Positions 19,986-30,668 of a DNA stretch of 47,930 bases are shown in pieces. The number at the start of each line of letters is the position of its first letter. Within the stretch, counting starts at the first letter, position 1. The notes beneath the pieces were generated by a model, which saw only the letters and a list, made by a program, of their open reading frames with translations, did no database searches and was not told the origin of the DNA. The stretch comes from Parachlorella kessleri (lineage: Eukaryota; Chlorophyta; Trebouxiophyceae; Chlorellales; Chlorellaceae): the NCBI GenBank assembly GCA_001598975.1, contig BBXU01000018.1:1-47930 (forward strand). Direction: 5' to 3'. The position numbers were made by a program, and so were the translations under genes.

Positions 19986-22900
19986 CAGCTGAGTTCTGCA
20001 TGGCCCCCATAGAAGTCTGGCAGGGGGTTGGCCTTGAACTGCAGGCCTTTGCGATACTTGCGTAGCTCAGCCTCCTCGTCCTTTTTGCGACGCCCCTCCT
20101 CTGCTGTACGCTCCTCCTGCAGGCAGCGCAGGGAGGCTGGTGGCACTCCACCCTCAACCAAATCTGTCCTAATGGGACTTCTGTAAGACTGTACTGGTGA
20201 CTTAGGATTCTGCAGAGGAGGGTGACAAGTATAACCCTACAATAGGCCGCCAGACCTGGCTGAACCACGAAAGGGGTTACCGTTGTCAACATAACGAACT
20301 TGTGTGGGCATTTTGCACAACTCTGGGCATCACTCTCCTTGCGCTGTGTATGGATGCCCTGATAGGACACGACCCTTCCTGTGCAGTCAAAGGAGCTGCT
20401 GCCCATACCTCGTCCAGCTGCTGCTTGAGTGCCACTGCATGGTCGAACTCTGCCCGCTCATATGCTCTCGCTGAGCTGGCCAGCGGCACATCATGTGGCA
20501 TAGTCAAGGCTGCGTGAGAGGGAGCAGGCTTGAAGGGATGGGCCAGCACGCCTTTGTTGAGGGGCAGCGCCTGCAGCAAATATCAATCAAGGGCTTAGCC
20601 TACTAGGATAAGTAGCTGCCTAGGAGCAGCTAGGGTGAGTCCTGGTTAGATGCCAGTTCTCAGTCATGCACGCAGGCTTTCTCTGCCAGGCTGGGCCAGC
20701 AGCAAGACAGTGTCGAGGCATTTCGGCAACCGCAAGTCATGTCTATGGTATCGATGGCCAGCATAAGTAGCACAGTACATTGGGTTGGGACAGGGCCCAT
20801 GGCTGCTCTCCACTCTGGTCTGCTGACACCGCCCCATTTGTTTTCGTCTTGCTTACAATTTACCAGTATCTCTCACCTTGAACTCTGCCTGCTGCCTGAG
20901 CTCCTCCTCCTCCTTCTTCCGCTTCTGGTCCAGTACTGCTTGTGCGCGCTCCCCCCGCGCCTCAGTTACAAGCTGGGGTGGGCCACTGGTGCGCTTGCGC
21001 TTACCGCCGCCACCGTGCCGCTGAGGCTGCTCCTGCTGCTGGGCCACCTGCTGGTAGTGCTTTGCCTCCCTGCGGGGAGGTGGCAATTTAATGTGTTTCT
21101 CCAGCGTGCAAGTCGCCCGTGAACATTCTTTCTATTGTTTCGTACAGTCTAAAACACAATAGCAGAACCCTTACCTACAACAGTCAAGAAGAGTCAAGTA
21201 CAGAATCTAGCACCTTGCGTATCCCTCCCATGCAACAGTAGACATCCTTTCAATCAACCTTGCAGCAGCTACCGCAGCGTGCTTACCCCTGGTGAAATGA
21301 AGCCAAGAAGGGGTTGAATTCTAGCACCTTGCGCCCCCCCTCCCTTGAAACAGACCTCCCTCCAACTAAACAAGCAGCAGCTACTACAGCATGCTTACCC
21401 GGTGACAAGAAGCCAAGAAGGGGTTCTAGCACCTTGCGCCCCCCCCCTTGAAGCAGTAGACCGCCTTCCAATCAACAGTGCAGCAGCTACACTGGAGTAC
21501 TTACCCCCGGGCGTCAGTAGCCAAGGCGAAAGGCTTGGGCTCTGTGATGCCTCCAGTCCAGGCCTTCTTCTTGCTGCGGGTCGCTCTGCCGGCGGCCCCT
21601 GCTGCCTGAGCGGCAAACACAAAGACATCCCCTGCTGATGCCGCGGCACTGCTGCTGGGCTGGTGCTCCACTGCACGCTGCTCTGTTGCTAGCTGGAAGG
21701 GCTCTGGCTCTGTTGGAAGCTTGGTGGGCACTGTGGGTACCCCTAGCATGCCACTCTTGTCCAGCATGATGTGTTTCCTGCGGTACATTCTTGTGCCAGT
21801 TCAGTCCCTGCTCGAGATATGGAAGCACATATTCGCTGCCAAGCAGGAAGCCCAGGTTGCATGCCGCCCAGCTCACCAAGTGCTCATCCCTTACTTGAGC
21901 GGGCGAGCTCTGAACTTGGGCATGGCCGCCATCTCCTCCTCTTCCAGTACCTCACGGGGCTTGAAGCGACTGGGTCGTGTGCGCTTCTTGGTCACCAGCC
22001 TTGGAGACTGCAAAAGGGAAAAGTTGTGGTGAACATGTTGGGGCTAGGCAACTTTGCCATAACGAGGCACTGCATATAGTCGACTCCTGCCTTGTAGAGG
22101 CTCTCTTAAGGTTAGATACTCCTGACTGGCAGAGCAATATTGGCCGGCCTAAAACAGCCACCAACCTTGGGAACCGTCAGGTGGGCTGCTGCACTGCGCT
22201 TGGCTTCCTCCTTGGTGTGCTGGCCAAGCTTGGCTGCTGAAGCTTTGCCAGGGGTCTGCAGAGGGCAAACACCAGAGTGTCCTTGTTGATCACTGGGAGC
22301 CTGCACATGCCAGTCAAAAGTAACCGCCAAAAACGTGAGCTCACAGTTGAGTGCCCAGGCAAGCGGTTAAGCTCTGGTTTGGTCACCCCCTGCCAAGTTC
22401 ACACACCATAGAGCGCGTTGCCATGCTGTGTGTTCGCCGCCGCTTGGCCGCCTGTTCATCCTCCGCAAGCTGCTGGGCTTCTCCTTGGCCAACTGCGTCG
22501 AAATTGAATGGCTCGGATGCTCCCACCGCGGCCGAAGTGTTGTTGTGCAGCTCCCCAAGGCAGCAATCGCTGGATGGCTCCTGCATGGCACACAACTAGT
22601 CATACTCGTGCATATGCTGGAGTAGGACTAGCGGGTTATCGCTCTGCGACTAGCCCAGACAGGGTTGCAAAACCACTGCTCCGGGCCCGCATTTGTTTGT
22701 AACACATCTAGGTGGAACTCATACGATTTTGCATCACCCTGCAGCTTACTTACCGCAATTGTGTGCTTGCTGGAACTCTTTGTATTCCGCTTAGGCTTGG
22801 CTGCTACGTCGCTGCAAGTAGCACAAGGGCCTCTCAGTCCTTTTAGCGTTGAAGTGTGTCACTGCTGGCGATGTTGTGCTGCAGCAGAAGCTGGCCTCGA

Positions 22901-23482
22901 TTGAACGGCAACCAAGCCCACAACCTAATCTCCACTGACTGCACAGCTGCACGTGATTCTTGGGTAGCCAGCCCCACCTGTGTGCCCCGGCTGCAGTCTG
23001 AGCAGCTGTAGCTGGGCCACAGAAGGCTGCACTCGCCTCAGGCTGCCGCGGCTCCTGCTGCTGCTTTACAGTGGCCCTTGTGGCCGGCACCTTCGTGTTT
23101 GTGATATGTGCCAGGGCCTTGCGGACCTCCTTGACCTCGGCTTCGGTGGGTGCAGCTTGCACCTTTTTGGCTGGCTGCTGCTGCGCGGCAGGCTGCTTTT
23201 GCTGGGGAGCCTGCAGTGCAGTACGGCGCACCCGTCACTCCCAGAAGCTTCAGATCTCTTTAGCTATGACGCCAGTCTTCCAGGACGCTCTGGATGTATG
23301 CAAACCTGCTTGTCCAGCGGCGTGGCCAGGCCCTTGGTGGCCGAAGTATCAAACCAGCTGTCGGGACCCTCTTGGCTGCCGGCCGGGGTGCCCTCCTCAA
23401 AGTCGTAAAACCGGGGTGCGTCAAACTCCCATCGTGGGTCGTGGGGCACGTGCGCGTTCTCCTGCGCTGCAACCGACTCCAT
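19985..23482 (-). CDS. TPX2: TPX2 spindle-assembly factor (Aurora/kinesin targeting family)
   Basis: Predicted 534-aa microtubule-associated protein that nucleates spindle microtubules and activates Aurora kinase. Exons: 23482-23306, 23210-22978, 22811-22754, 22580-22407, 22255-22166, 22007-21895, 21777-21505, 21069-20877, 20570-20409, 20116-19985. The N-terminus carries the plant TPX2 Aurora-binding signature WEFDAPRFYDFEEG (W18 to G31) followed by DSWFDTSA. Middle segments carry KFRARPLKKHIMLDKSGMLG (exon 6-7 junction) and two TPX2 motifs of the TxPxPFxLAT type (TEPEPFQLATEQRA, TEPKPFALATDARG). The C-terminus has AYERAEFDHAVALKQQLDE, a charged helix (EERTAEEGRRKKDEEAELRK) and the TPX2 endpiece LQFKANPLPDFY. 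Length is short against Arabidopsis TPX2 (about 750 aa). It is divergent with the protease gene, 245 bp away. The ATG at 23482 is the first in the open frame. Confidence 0.88.
21206..21512. repeat. Three tandem ~105-114-bp units in TPX2 intron 7 carrying splice-donor copies
   Basis: Units start at 21206, 21320 and 21425, each with TCTAGCACCTTGCG, then a C-rich stretch, CAGCAGCTAC and a CTTACCC block. The third unit runs into the real exon 7 end. On the minus strand each CTTACCC reads GGGTAAG, so two extra donor-like sites (near 21282-21286 and 21394-21398) copy the true donor at 21504. The first two units also share AGCCAAGAAGGGGTT. The exon 7 to exon 8 join restores a good TPX2 reading frame without using the units, so they are called intronic. 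Confidence 0.85.
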
Positions 23483-23727
23483 CGCGTCGGGTTCAACTCT
23501 ATGCAAGGGCTATACTTGAAGGGAAAGCAAGGATACAGGCTGGCAGCTGCCTGACAGAACCACATTCGTGGGGACTGCATGCTGCGCTGGACCCTGCTGC
23601 GCTGGGCACGACCCAGGGAGGGAGCCATGGCTAAGTGCCAGCTAGAGCGCGTCCACTCGACCTTGCTCCTCTACTTGGGGGAGCATCGTAGGAACCTTGG
23701 TGACCTCTCCCTCCATTCTTTGTCATC

Positions 23728-26700
23728 ATGAGGGGGGCCGTGGTGGGGCTTGTGTGCTGTCTGGCCCTTGCACAGGCCAGCATCATCCCTGATCAAAGAC
23801 TCTTCGTCACACAGGCAGTGGTACGTTGGCCGTGCTCGCTTGCTGCTGCCTGTCCCTCTACCCATGTCATCATGGGCCCTTCTACACCTGGCTGCAGGCG
23901 ACTCCACGGGAGAGTTTTGACTTCTGGCTGAACTCCTTCAAGAAGGTTTACGAGGGAGTGCAGGTCCGTCCCCTTGAGGGTAGGGCGAAGCCTATCCGAC
24001 GTGGCTTGTGAGCAACAAGTTTGAACACGCTCGACACGCTGTTTCATGCCTCTTGCAGGAGTATGAGCGTAAGTTTAAGGTGTGGCAGGACAACCTTCGC
24101 TACGTCCACGAGCACAACTCCCGGCAGAGCTCCTTTTGGGTAGGCCCGGTTTGGTGACTGCATCAGTGTTGTGGCTCATCTTTGGCCAGCGGCAGCAGGT
24201 GATGGCCTGTACTTTTCTGGTTACCGGCATCCCTCTTCGTGGCGTAGGCATCATTCTGCCCAATGTGTTATTGCTGCACCTGTTTGTGCTCGTCATCCAA
24301 CCGTGACCACCGCTAATGTCTGATACTGTTAAAATCTGTGCTGGCTGCAGCTTGGCATGGGCGAGTTTGCTGACCTGACAGTAGAGGAGTACCGCGAGCG
24401 AGCCCTGGGCTATGATGGCAGGCAGCAGCGGCCGCTTCGCCAGAACAGTGGCCCCTTCATCTATGAGGACACCAAGCCGCCTGCGGAGGTTGACTGGAGG
24501 TCCAAGGACGCTGTCACCAAGGTCAAGAACCAGCTACTGGTGAGTTTTGGTGGGCCCCTGCAAGGTTGCCCTGGCTGGTGTGATTTATGGACAAATAGCT
24601 GGCAAGGGGCTGATGTGTGTCTTTGGGTGCGCTGGGCACTTAACTTGCTGCCCTTGCGGCGTTCGGTGGCTCCCATGGGGCGCTCGTTGCAAGGCCTCCC
24701 AGGCAGTGGGGGGCTGAAGACGTCACTGCTTCCAACACAGCTGTAGCCACCAGATCGTCACTGCGCGCCTTGGCTGCAGTGCGGCAGCTGCTGGGCCTTC
24801 TCCACGACAGGCGCGGTGGAGGGCGCCAATGCGATTGCCACCGGCGAGCTGGTGTCCCTCTCGGAGCAGATGCTGGTGGACTGCGACACCGTGCGCGACC
24901 ATGGCTGCCACGGCGGCCTCATGGACTATGCCTTTGACTTCATTATCCAGAACGGAGGTGCGCTCGGGTCTTGGAGCCGTAGTGCTGGCCTCTTGGCTGG
25001 GTGCCTGCCATCGGAGGGAACGCGGCATCGGGGAGGTATGGTTTGCTGCCCTGGCATGTGGCCGGTAGTGGGTCCTTGGAGGAAGCACGGTTGATGAGGC
25101 CAAGTCTCACTGGAGTAAGGAAACCTGGGTGGGGGCGGTGAAAGTCGTCAGTTGTCATCGGGAGTGTGTTCCGGTATACTACAAGCTGCACCTTGCTGCC
25201 GTCTACCAATGTGCTGAGGACGGCGATGAAAGAAGCACTTGTCAGCTGGGGACACTTACCTCCATGCCAATTACACTGCAGGCATCGACACCGAGGATGA
25301 CTACCCCTACACCGCCCAGGATGGCCAGTGTGACCTGGGCAAGCGTGACAGGCATGTGGTGACTATCGATGACTACCAGGACGTGCCCGCCAATGATGAG
25401 AAATCCCTGCTCAAGGTGTGTGGGTTGGTGGAGGACCGCTACTGGGATCAGCCACACTGAAGCATTTATGTGGGCTCTCTTTAAAATGGTGCTAGAGACT
25501 TGATGGTGGCATCGCTTGCCGCGCTTGCATGATTTGCAGGGGAGCCGTTAGGCTGAGCGTACAGGTGAGCTGTGCCGCCCCAGTTGCGTGCCAGGCTGTG
25601 GCTTCAGCCCTGCCTTGCTGTGTGGCTGTAGGCTGTTGCCAACCAGCCGGTGAGCGTGGCCATCGAGGCTGACCAGCGACAATTCCAGCTCTATGCCGGC
25701 GGCGTGTTTGACGCTGAGTGCGGCACAGCGCTCAACCACGGCGTGCTGGTGGTAGGCTATGGCATGCACAAGAACGGCACCCATGAGGTCCCCTACTGGT
25801 GAGTGAAAGGGGGGCTGGAGCAGGTGGTTCATGCGGTCGCCTACTCAGGTTGAGTAGGACAGTCATGGCTGGAGCGTGCAGCCTTGCCACAGTGTGTGGG
25901 CAGTTGGCAAAGGTGGCCATCCAAGTCTGTTGCGCCCCTTGAGATGTGGAGCTGAGGTTTGGCTCACCTGGAACCCCAGCGGCAGATGTGAATTCCAGCA
26001 GCATGGGAGCGCATCGGTCGCAGCAAGCGGGGCACCGGGGTTGAGCTGACAGGGATGGAAGACCCCACTAAAATGGTGAAACGGAAGTCGCCTGCCCCGG
26101 CCCTTGCAGGATTGTGAAAAACAGCTGGGGTGGCGAGTGGGGCGACCACGGCTACATCCGCATGCGGCGCGAGGTCGGCGACGAGGGCATCTGCGGCATC
26201 GCCATGGTGGTACGTGCGCGCGGCTTGGGAGGCTGGCCCCTGCATGCCTGGCCTTGTGCGCGCGAGCGTTCATGCAGTTCGGCCCGGGATTCCTTGCTTC
26301 CGTTGAGGAGTCTGTGGAGGCCCTGCTTTCTCATGCGTCTGTGTGATGCGGGCCATAAGGCTGAGAGTTGGTGTGTGACAGGCCGGTGACGGCTGGCGCG
26401 TTGTGAGCCGCTGTGCCTGTGCTCGCCAGCAGTATGAGCATCAGCTGGCCGGTTGGCGTTCCTCGTGCAGGCCTCGTTCCCCATTAAGAAGAGCCCCAAC
26501 CCGCCCACCCCTCCCCCGGCGCCACCCACCCCTCCCCCTCCCCCTAAGCCCGAGCCGGTGGACTGTGATGAGTCGACCCAGTGCCCCGCCGGCAGCACCT
26601 GCTGCTGCATGAGGGAGTTCTTTGGGTGAGTGGGCAGGCCATCTGGTGGGTGGGTGGGTGGTGCACCTCCACCATGTGGCCGGTGCACGCCCTTTCTTCC

Positions 26701-27168
26701 TGCCCCTGCTCCTGCACAGGGCAAAGATAATGATGTGAGACCTTTGTGTTAGCTACTCCTCCTCCACCCTGCCTGGGACCCCCAGCGAGCCCTTGGCTCA
26801 TATTCTCCCACAGCAGCCCTAGCACACTGCTAACATCCTCGTATTCCCTAACCTTCCCGGCGCTTGGCCTAGGTTGGATTGTACTACCCAGTACAGGCCG
26901 TGCCCTCCAACTTCTGCTTTGCTGCCGCCGCCGCCGCAGGTTCTGCTTCACCTGGGCCTGCTGCCCCCTCCCCGAGGCCACCTGCTGCGACGACCACCAG
27001 CACTGCTGCCCCAGCAACCTCCCCGTGTGCGACACCGTGGCGGGCCGCTGCCTGGCCAAGGAGGGAGTTATTGAAGGCTCCGTGCCCATCTCCGAAAAGG
27101 AGCCTGCCATGAAAAAGGAGCATAGCGGCTGGTTCCCCTTTGGCCAGCGCGGCCGCACGATAGTGTAG
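23728..27168 (+). CDS. RD21-like papain-family cysteine protease with C-terminal granulin domain
   Basis: Predicted 463-aa secreted or vacuolar protease (C1A). Exons: 23728-23820, 23898-23963, 24059-24139, 24351-24539, 24780-24957, 25282-25415, 25632-25798, 26110-26209, 26471-26625, 26940-27168. A signal peptide ([18 protein letters not shown]) precedes an I29 propeptide with an ERFNIN-like helix ([20 protein letters not shown]) and GMGEFADLT. The mature start is [19 protein letters not shown]; the oxyanion Gln is present. Catalytic residues are Cys147 in CGSCWAFS, His283 in [11 protein letters not shown] and Asn307 in [17 protein letters not shown] proline-rich hinge ([15 protein letters not shown]) leads to a Cys-rich granulin module ([25 protein letters not shown]). 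This is the plant RD21 architecture, used in immunity, senescence and drought; whether this alga uses it that way is unknown. Confidence 0.95.
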
Positions 27169-28285
27169 GCGCCCGTCTGGGGGCATCCTAGCTGTGGTGG
27201 AGTGGGGACAGTTAGGGTGTGTTAGACTTCTGCCGTCAGGCACGCACCCATGACATGATGGCATTCCTGGCTCCCTTGCTAAACAGCGATGCAGGGCACA
27301 TTTGTATTGGTCTGGCATACGAGTGTCAGCACAGCTGTACACGAAATGCAGGCAGGTGTCTACCCTGAGACTTTGGCAGCTGTACACCTAGGCTACTATG
27401 TGCTTTTCAGGTATAGGGGTCTGCAGTGGCCCTGTCCCCACTGTCTCTGTGTTGAGTGGTAAAGCCTGATGTATGCAGCCTCCTTGGCATGCATGTCTCC
27501 TGAGACGGGCCTCGCCATCTCACCCCATAGTGTACTAAATAGTAAGGCTCTGCTTGTGTCCCCCGCCTGCTCTGCTGTTCAGTGGTGGAAAATCCTGTAT
27601 GTTGTGTTGCCTTGCTACTTGCTTGCAAAGTGTGTTTTCCCGCCTACGGCCGCGTACTTGCAGTGACAGATGTATCATAGGACGCGCAGACACGTATGTG
27701 TAAGCGTTGACTGTAAAGAGGGTGTCACCAAGCGCAGCTGGTGCTTGCGCAGTATAATATAAGACGGAGTGCACGTGGCAGGAAGGGGTCAGAGAGCAAT
27801 GTGGCGGGTGCCAGCTGTTCAATAAGCAGGCAAAATCGGAAGTAGGAACTGCTGCAAGCACGAAGGTGGTACAATTATTTCAACACAGGAAGCACAAGAC
27901 AACTGGATTAGCAAGCCAGCACAGTAAGTGGGGCCAGGCAGTGGACCAATGGAATTCTGCGCTTGCAGCTTGCCACACCCAGCCAAGCTGTGCTACTGCT
28001 GGGGTGTCAAACTGCCGCCCCCTCGAGCGCTGCTCACTTGGCCAACGCATTCTCTTCCCTGACGCGGGCCATTAAGGTGAGAGCACCAAAAACTTCGACA
28101 GCCAAGAACAGCATGCTCGGCACACCCCGCAGCCAGCCAGCCATGCGTGATGAGACCTATGCCAGCCGCTCTGACACCACATGCCTCCACAGCACAAGTG
28201 CGCCCAGCCCTGTCAGTCCGGTTGGTGCATGCCACCCTTACATCTCCTCTGCTTGCTTCGCCTGCTACCGCCGTCACCCAGCCGC
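27169..28285. other. Convergent intergenic region (protease / SSB-HTH)
   Basis: 1.1 kb between convergent stop codons. TGTAA motifs at 27699-27703 and 27712-27716 are possible but distant signals for the protease; a minus-strand TGTAA sits 44 nt past the SSB-HTH stop. ORFs here resemble no known family and I call no gene. Confidence 0.6.
28238..28242 (-). terminator. Putative TGTAA polyadenylation signal of the SSB-HTH gene
   Basis: The plus strand reads TTACA, so the minus strand reads TGTAA, 44 nt downstream of the SSB-HTH stop codon. Spacing is plausible for a chlorophyte 3' end, though the motif is short. Confidence 0.5.
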
Positions 28286-30243
28286 TCAGAAGGGTGGTGG
28301 CGTGGACTCAGCCTCCGCTGGCAGCAGCGGCGCCGGGGGTTCCAGCACCACCGCATTCCAGTCAACCCCTGCCAGCCGCATTTGCACAACCGCCTTGATC
28401 TGTGCGTACGACACCCACTTCCCGCCGGCGGCCGTCTCCTGGGCCAGCAGCTTGGACACAGTGGAGGGGTCGGCGTACAGCCTGTCCCGCACCGGCCGCA
28501 GGTACACCTCCGTGGCTCGCGGCAGCGGGTCTTGTCCGGGGAACTGCTCACCTGCCTGCGCTGCCCACGCCGCCCACACCTCATCACCCGTCAGCCAGGG
28601 CTGCATTTAGGCAGCAGCAGCAGGGCTCGGGACCGCTTCCACAAATGCTATGTCAAAACGAGCATACTGCTTTGGCAGGATAAGTGGTGCCGTGCTGGGC
28701 TGATGCGGTCTGTCTGACAGTTAGCTCTCCTGGACTGTCTGCAATCTGCAGTATGCTTAGCAGGGTGCATGCCGTTGCATTGACCTTTGCCCAGCAAGCA
28801 AACTTGCTGAGCGTCCGGCACTACAGCTGCCCTCATGCCATTTGGCTGGCACCCCAAGGACCGCTCAAGCCCCTCGTAACAGGCACCACTGCATCCAAGG
28901 CAGGCATCCAAGTGTTAAGCCCGACTCCCAGCTCCACGTCCAGTGCCAGGTCAGCTAGTTCCCAGGCCCTGGGCGCCCAACCTTATATGCCCCGACATTA
29001 CCGTGCCTCCTTACCATGCCATTTGGCCCCAGCTGCAGCTCGCTGGCCACCCGCTTCCAGTCCAGCGGCAGCTCCTGGCCGGCCTTGAGCACATACTCCA
29101 CCGCGGTGCTGATGCTGACCCCACGCTGCCTGGCCACCTCATCAAAGGGCAGCCCACCCTCCTGGAACATGTGGTGCGTCAGCCTGGCCTTGGGCGACAG
29201 CGCCTCACGCTGCGCCCCGCTGGCTGCTGCTGAGCGGCCTGCCGCTGGGGCGGCATCTGCGCTCGCCACTGCTGCTGCCGCCGGCCCTGTGGATGGTGCT
29301 GCCGCTTCGGCTGTGGGCGGTGCCGCCTCATCCCTGCGCCCCTGCCAGTTGCTGCCTCCCTGTAGTTGAAGGTCTGGCAGGATGTAGAGCTTGTCCACAA
29401 CCACCTGCAGGCAGCCCACTCATCTCACCGCGGGTGGGGATGAGCTTTTAAAGCTGTTGGAGGACATGCAGGCACACCTACTGCTTAGGTTCCACCGGGA
29501 GAGTAAAGAATGCATTCCAGTGGTCCTCACTCAGCAGCAGCAGCAACAGCAGCTCAAGGGAATGGCATCCAGATATTAGCTCTCCCCCACCCTTGCAAGG
29601 CGATGTACCTTGAGGCGGCGCTGCTCCATTCCGGTGTTCTTGTTTGTCCAGATGGACTCCTTGAGGTGACCCTCAACTTGTACCTGCACACAAGGCACCG
29701 CCCCGGCTAGCAACATCTCTGCAGCATCTCTGCAACGGTATGCAGCTACCCGAGCTGGCACTCAGTCCAACATATAGGATGCTTCAACTAGCACTCCTGA
29801 AACCGTGAAGACCAGGCGACTGAACAAGAGACGGGGCGGTATCAAGCACATGCAGGCTGGCCGTGCCTGCCTACCTGCATACCAGGCTTGACGTGCTGCG
29901 CCACTTGGAGGGAGGTATAACCCCACGATTCCAGGGTCACTGCCTGGCTGCCGGTCACCCGGCCAAAAGGTCTCCGTAGACCCAGCTGCACGTTGCTGAT
30001 TGTCTGGTTGCCTGCCGTGCCAGTCAGCGTTGGCTGCGTCAGCACTGTCCCTGACAGCAGGACGCTGTTCACGCGGTCTGGCGACCACTGTCCAACAGGG
30101 GGTGGCACCACTTGTGGGGATTGGAAAGCGCTGGGAGCGGTAGCTGTCTCGTTAGGAAGGTCTGCCCACGAACTGAAGGCTCGAATCACCCTCGTCGAGG
30201 GGCGGCACGAGGTGTGCAGGGCCCTTCCCAGGCTGCTTAGCAT
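28286..30243 (-). CDS. Organellar single-stranded DNA-binding protein fused to a helix-turn-helix region
   Basis: Predicted 382-aa protein. Exons: 30243-29875, 29683-29609, 29404-29015, 28600-28286, all phase 0. The N-terminus (MLSSLGRALHTSCRPSTRVI) looks like a mitochondrial, possibly plastid, targeting peptide. Residues about 55-160 form an SSB-like OB fold: VNSVLLSGTVLTQPTL, NVQLGLRR, WGYTSLQVAQHVKPGMQV, QVEGHLKESIWTNKNTG, LKVVVDKLYILPD. After an Ala/Pro-rich linker, residues about 218-270 carry ARLTHHMFQEGGLPFDEVAR then RGVSISTAVEYVLKAG, which fits the winged or HTH_40-type helix-turn-helix seen next to RecQ-like helicases. The last exon (WLTGDEVWAAW, KWVSYAQIKAVVQMRLAG) may be a second such unit. 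The likely role is organellar DNA maintenance. The SSB call is firm; the HTH class is a tentative reading. Confidence 0.75.
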
Positions 30244-30668
30244 GGGTGCTCCCCAGGGTTTTCTGCAGCACCACGAAGGAGGGTGACGGGGGTGAGGTTG
30301 TGATCAGCACGTTATATTCATATATAAAAGTCTTGAACCCTTTGACGCACTCACGTATAAACTACCAAAAGTTGAGCTCGGCTGTTAGCAAACTTAGGTG
30401 CGAACATTATAGTTATAAGTATATGAAACAGAACCGAACTGCAAGGGCACGGTAAAGGTTAGGCTAGAACAAGGCGCAATAGACCGTGCTTTGGTGCTGC
30501 GGAAACACGGAAAAGCGCGCAAAGCCCCAACACCTCATGCAACACCTCGAAATCTGCACTACTATATAAACTTCATGTACAACGAAGCTGTTGCGGGCGT
30601 AGCTCCCGACGAGGAGGGTCGAACGGTGGATGTGGCCTAGGTGATGGCGAGCCCTCAAGCCCAGTAGA
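30244..30668. promoter_or_regulatory. Divergent promoter region between SSB-HTH and receptor-like kinase
   Basis: 425 bp between divergent ATG codons, more AT-rich than the surroundings. It holds two TATA-like stretches: TATATAAAAG at 30321-30330 (also T/A-rich on the minus strand, about 80 nt upstream of the SSB-HTH start) and TATATAAA at 30563-30570. Promoter function is inferred. Confidence 0.5.
30563..30570 (+). promoter_or_regulatory. TATA-box candidate for the receptor-like kinase gene
   Basis: TATATAAA lies 98 nt upstream of the proposed ATG at 30669, a spacing that would allow a 5' UTR of about 70 nt. It is a single motif without experimental support. Confidence 0.45.
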
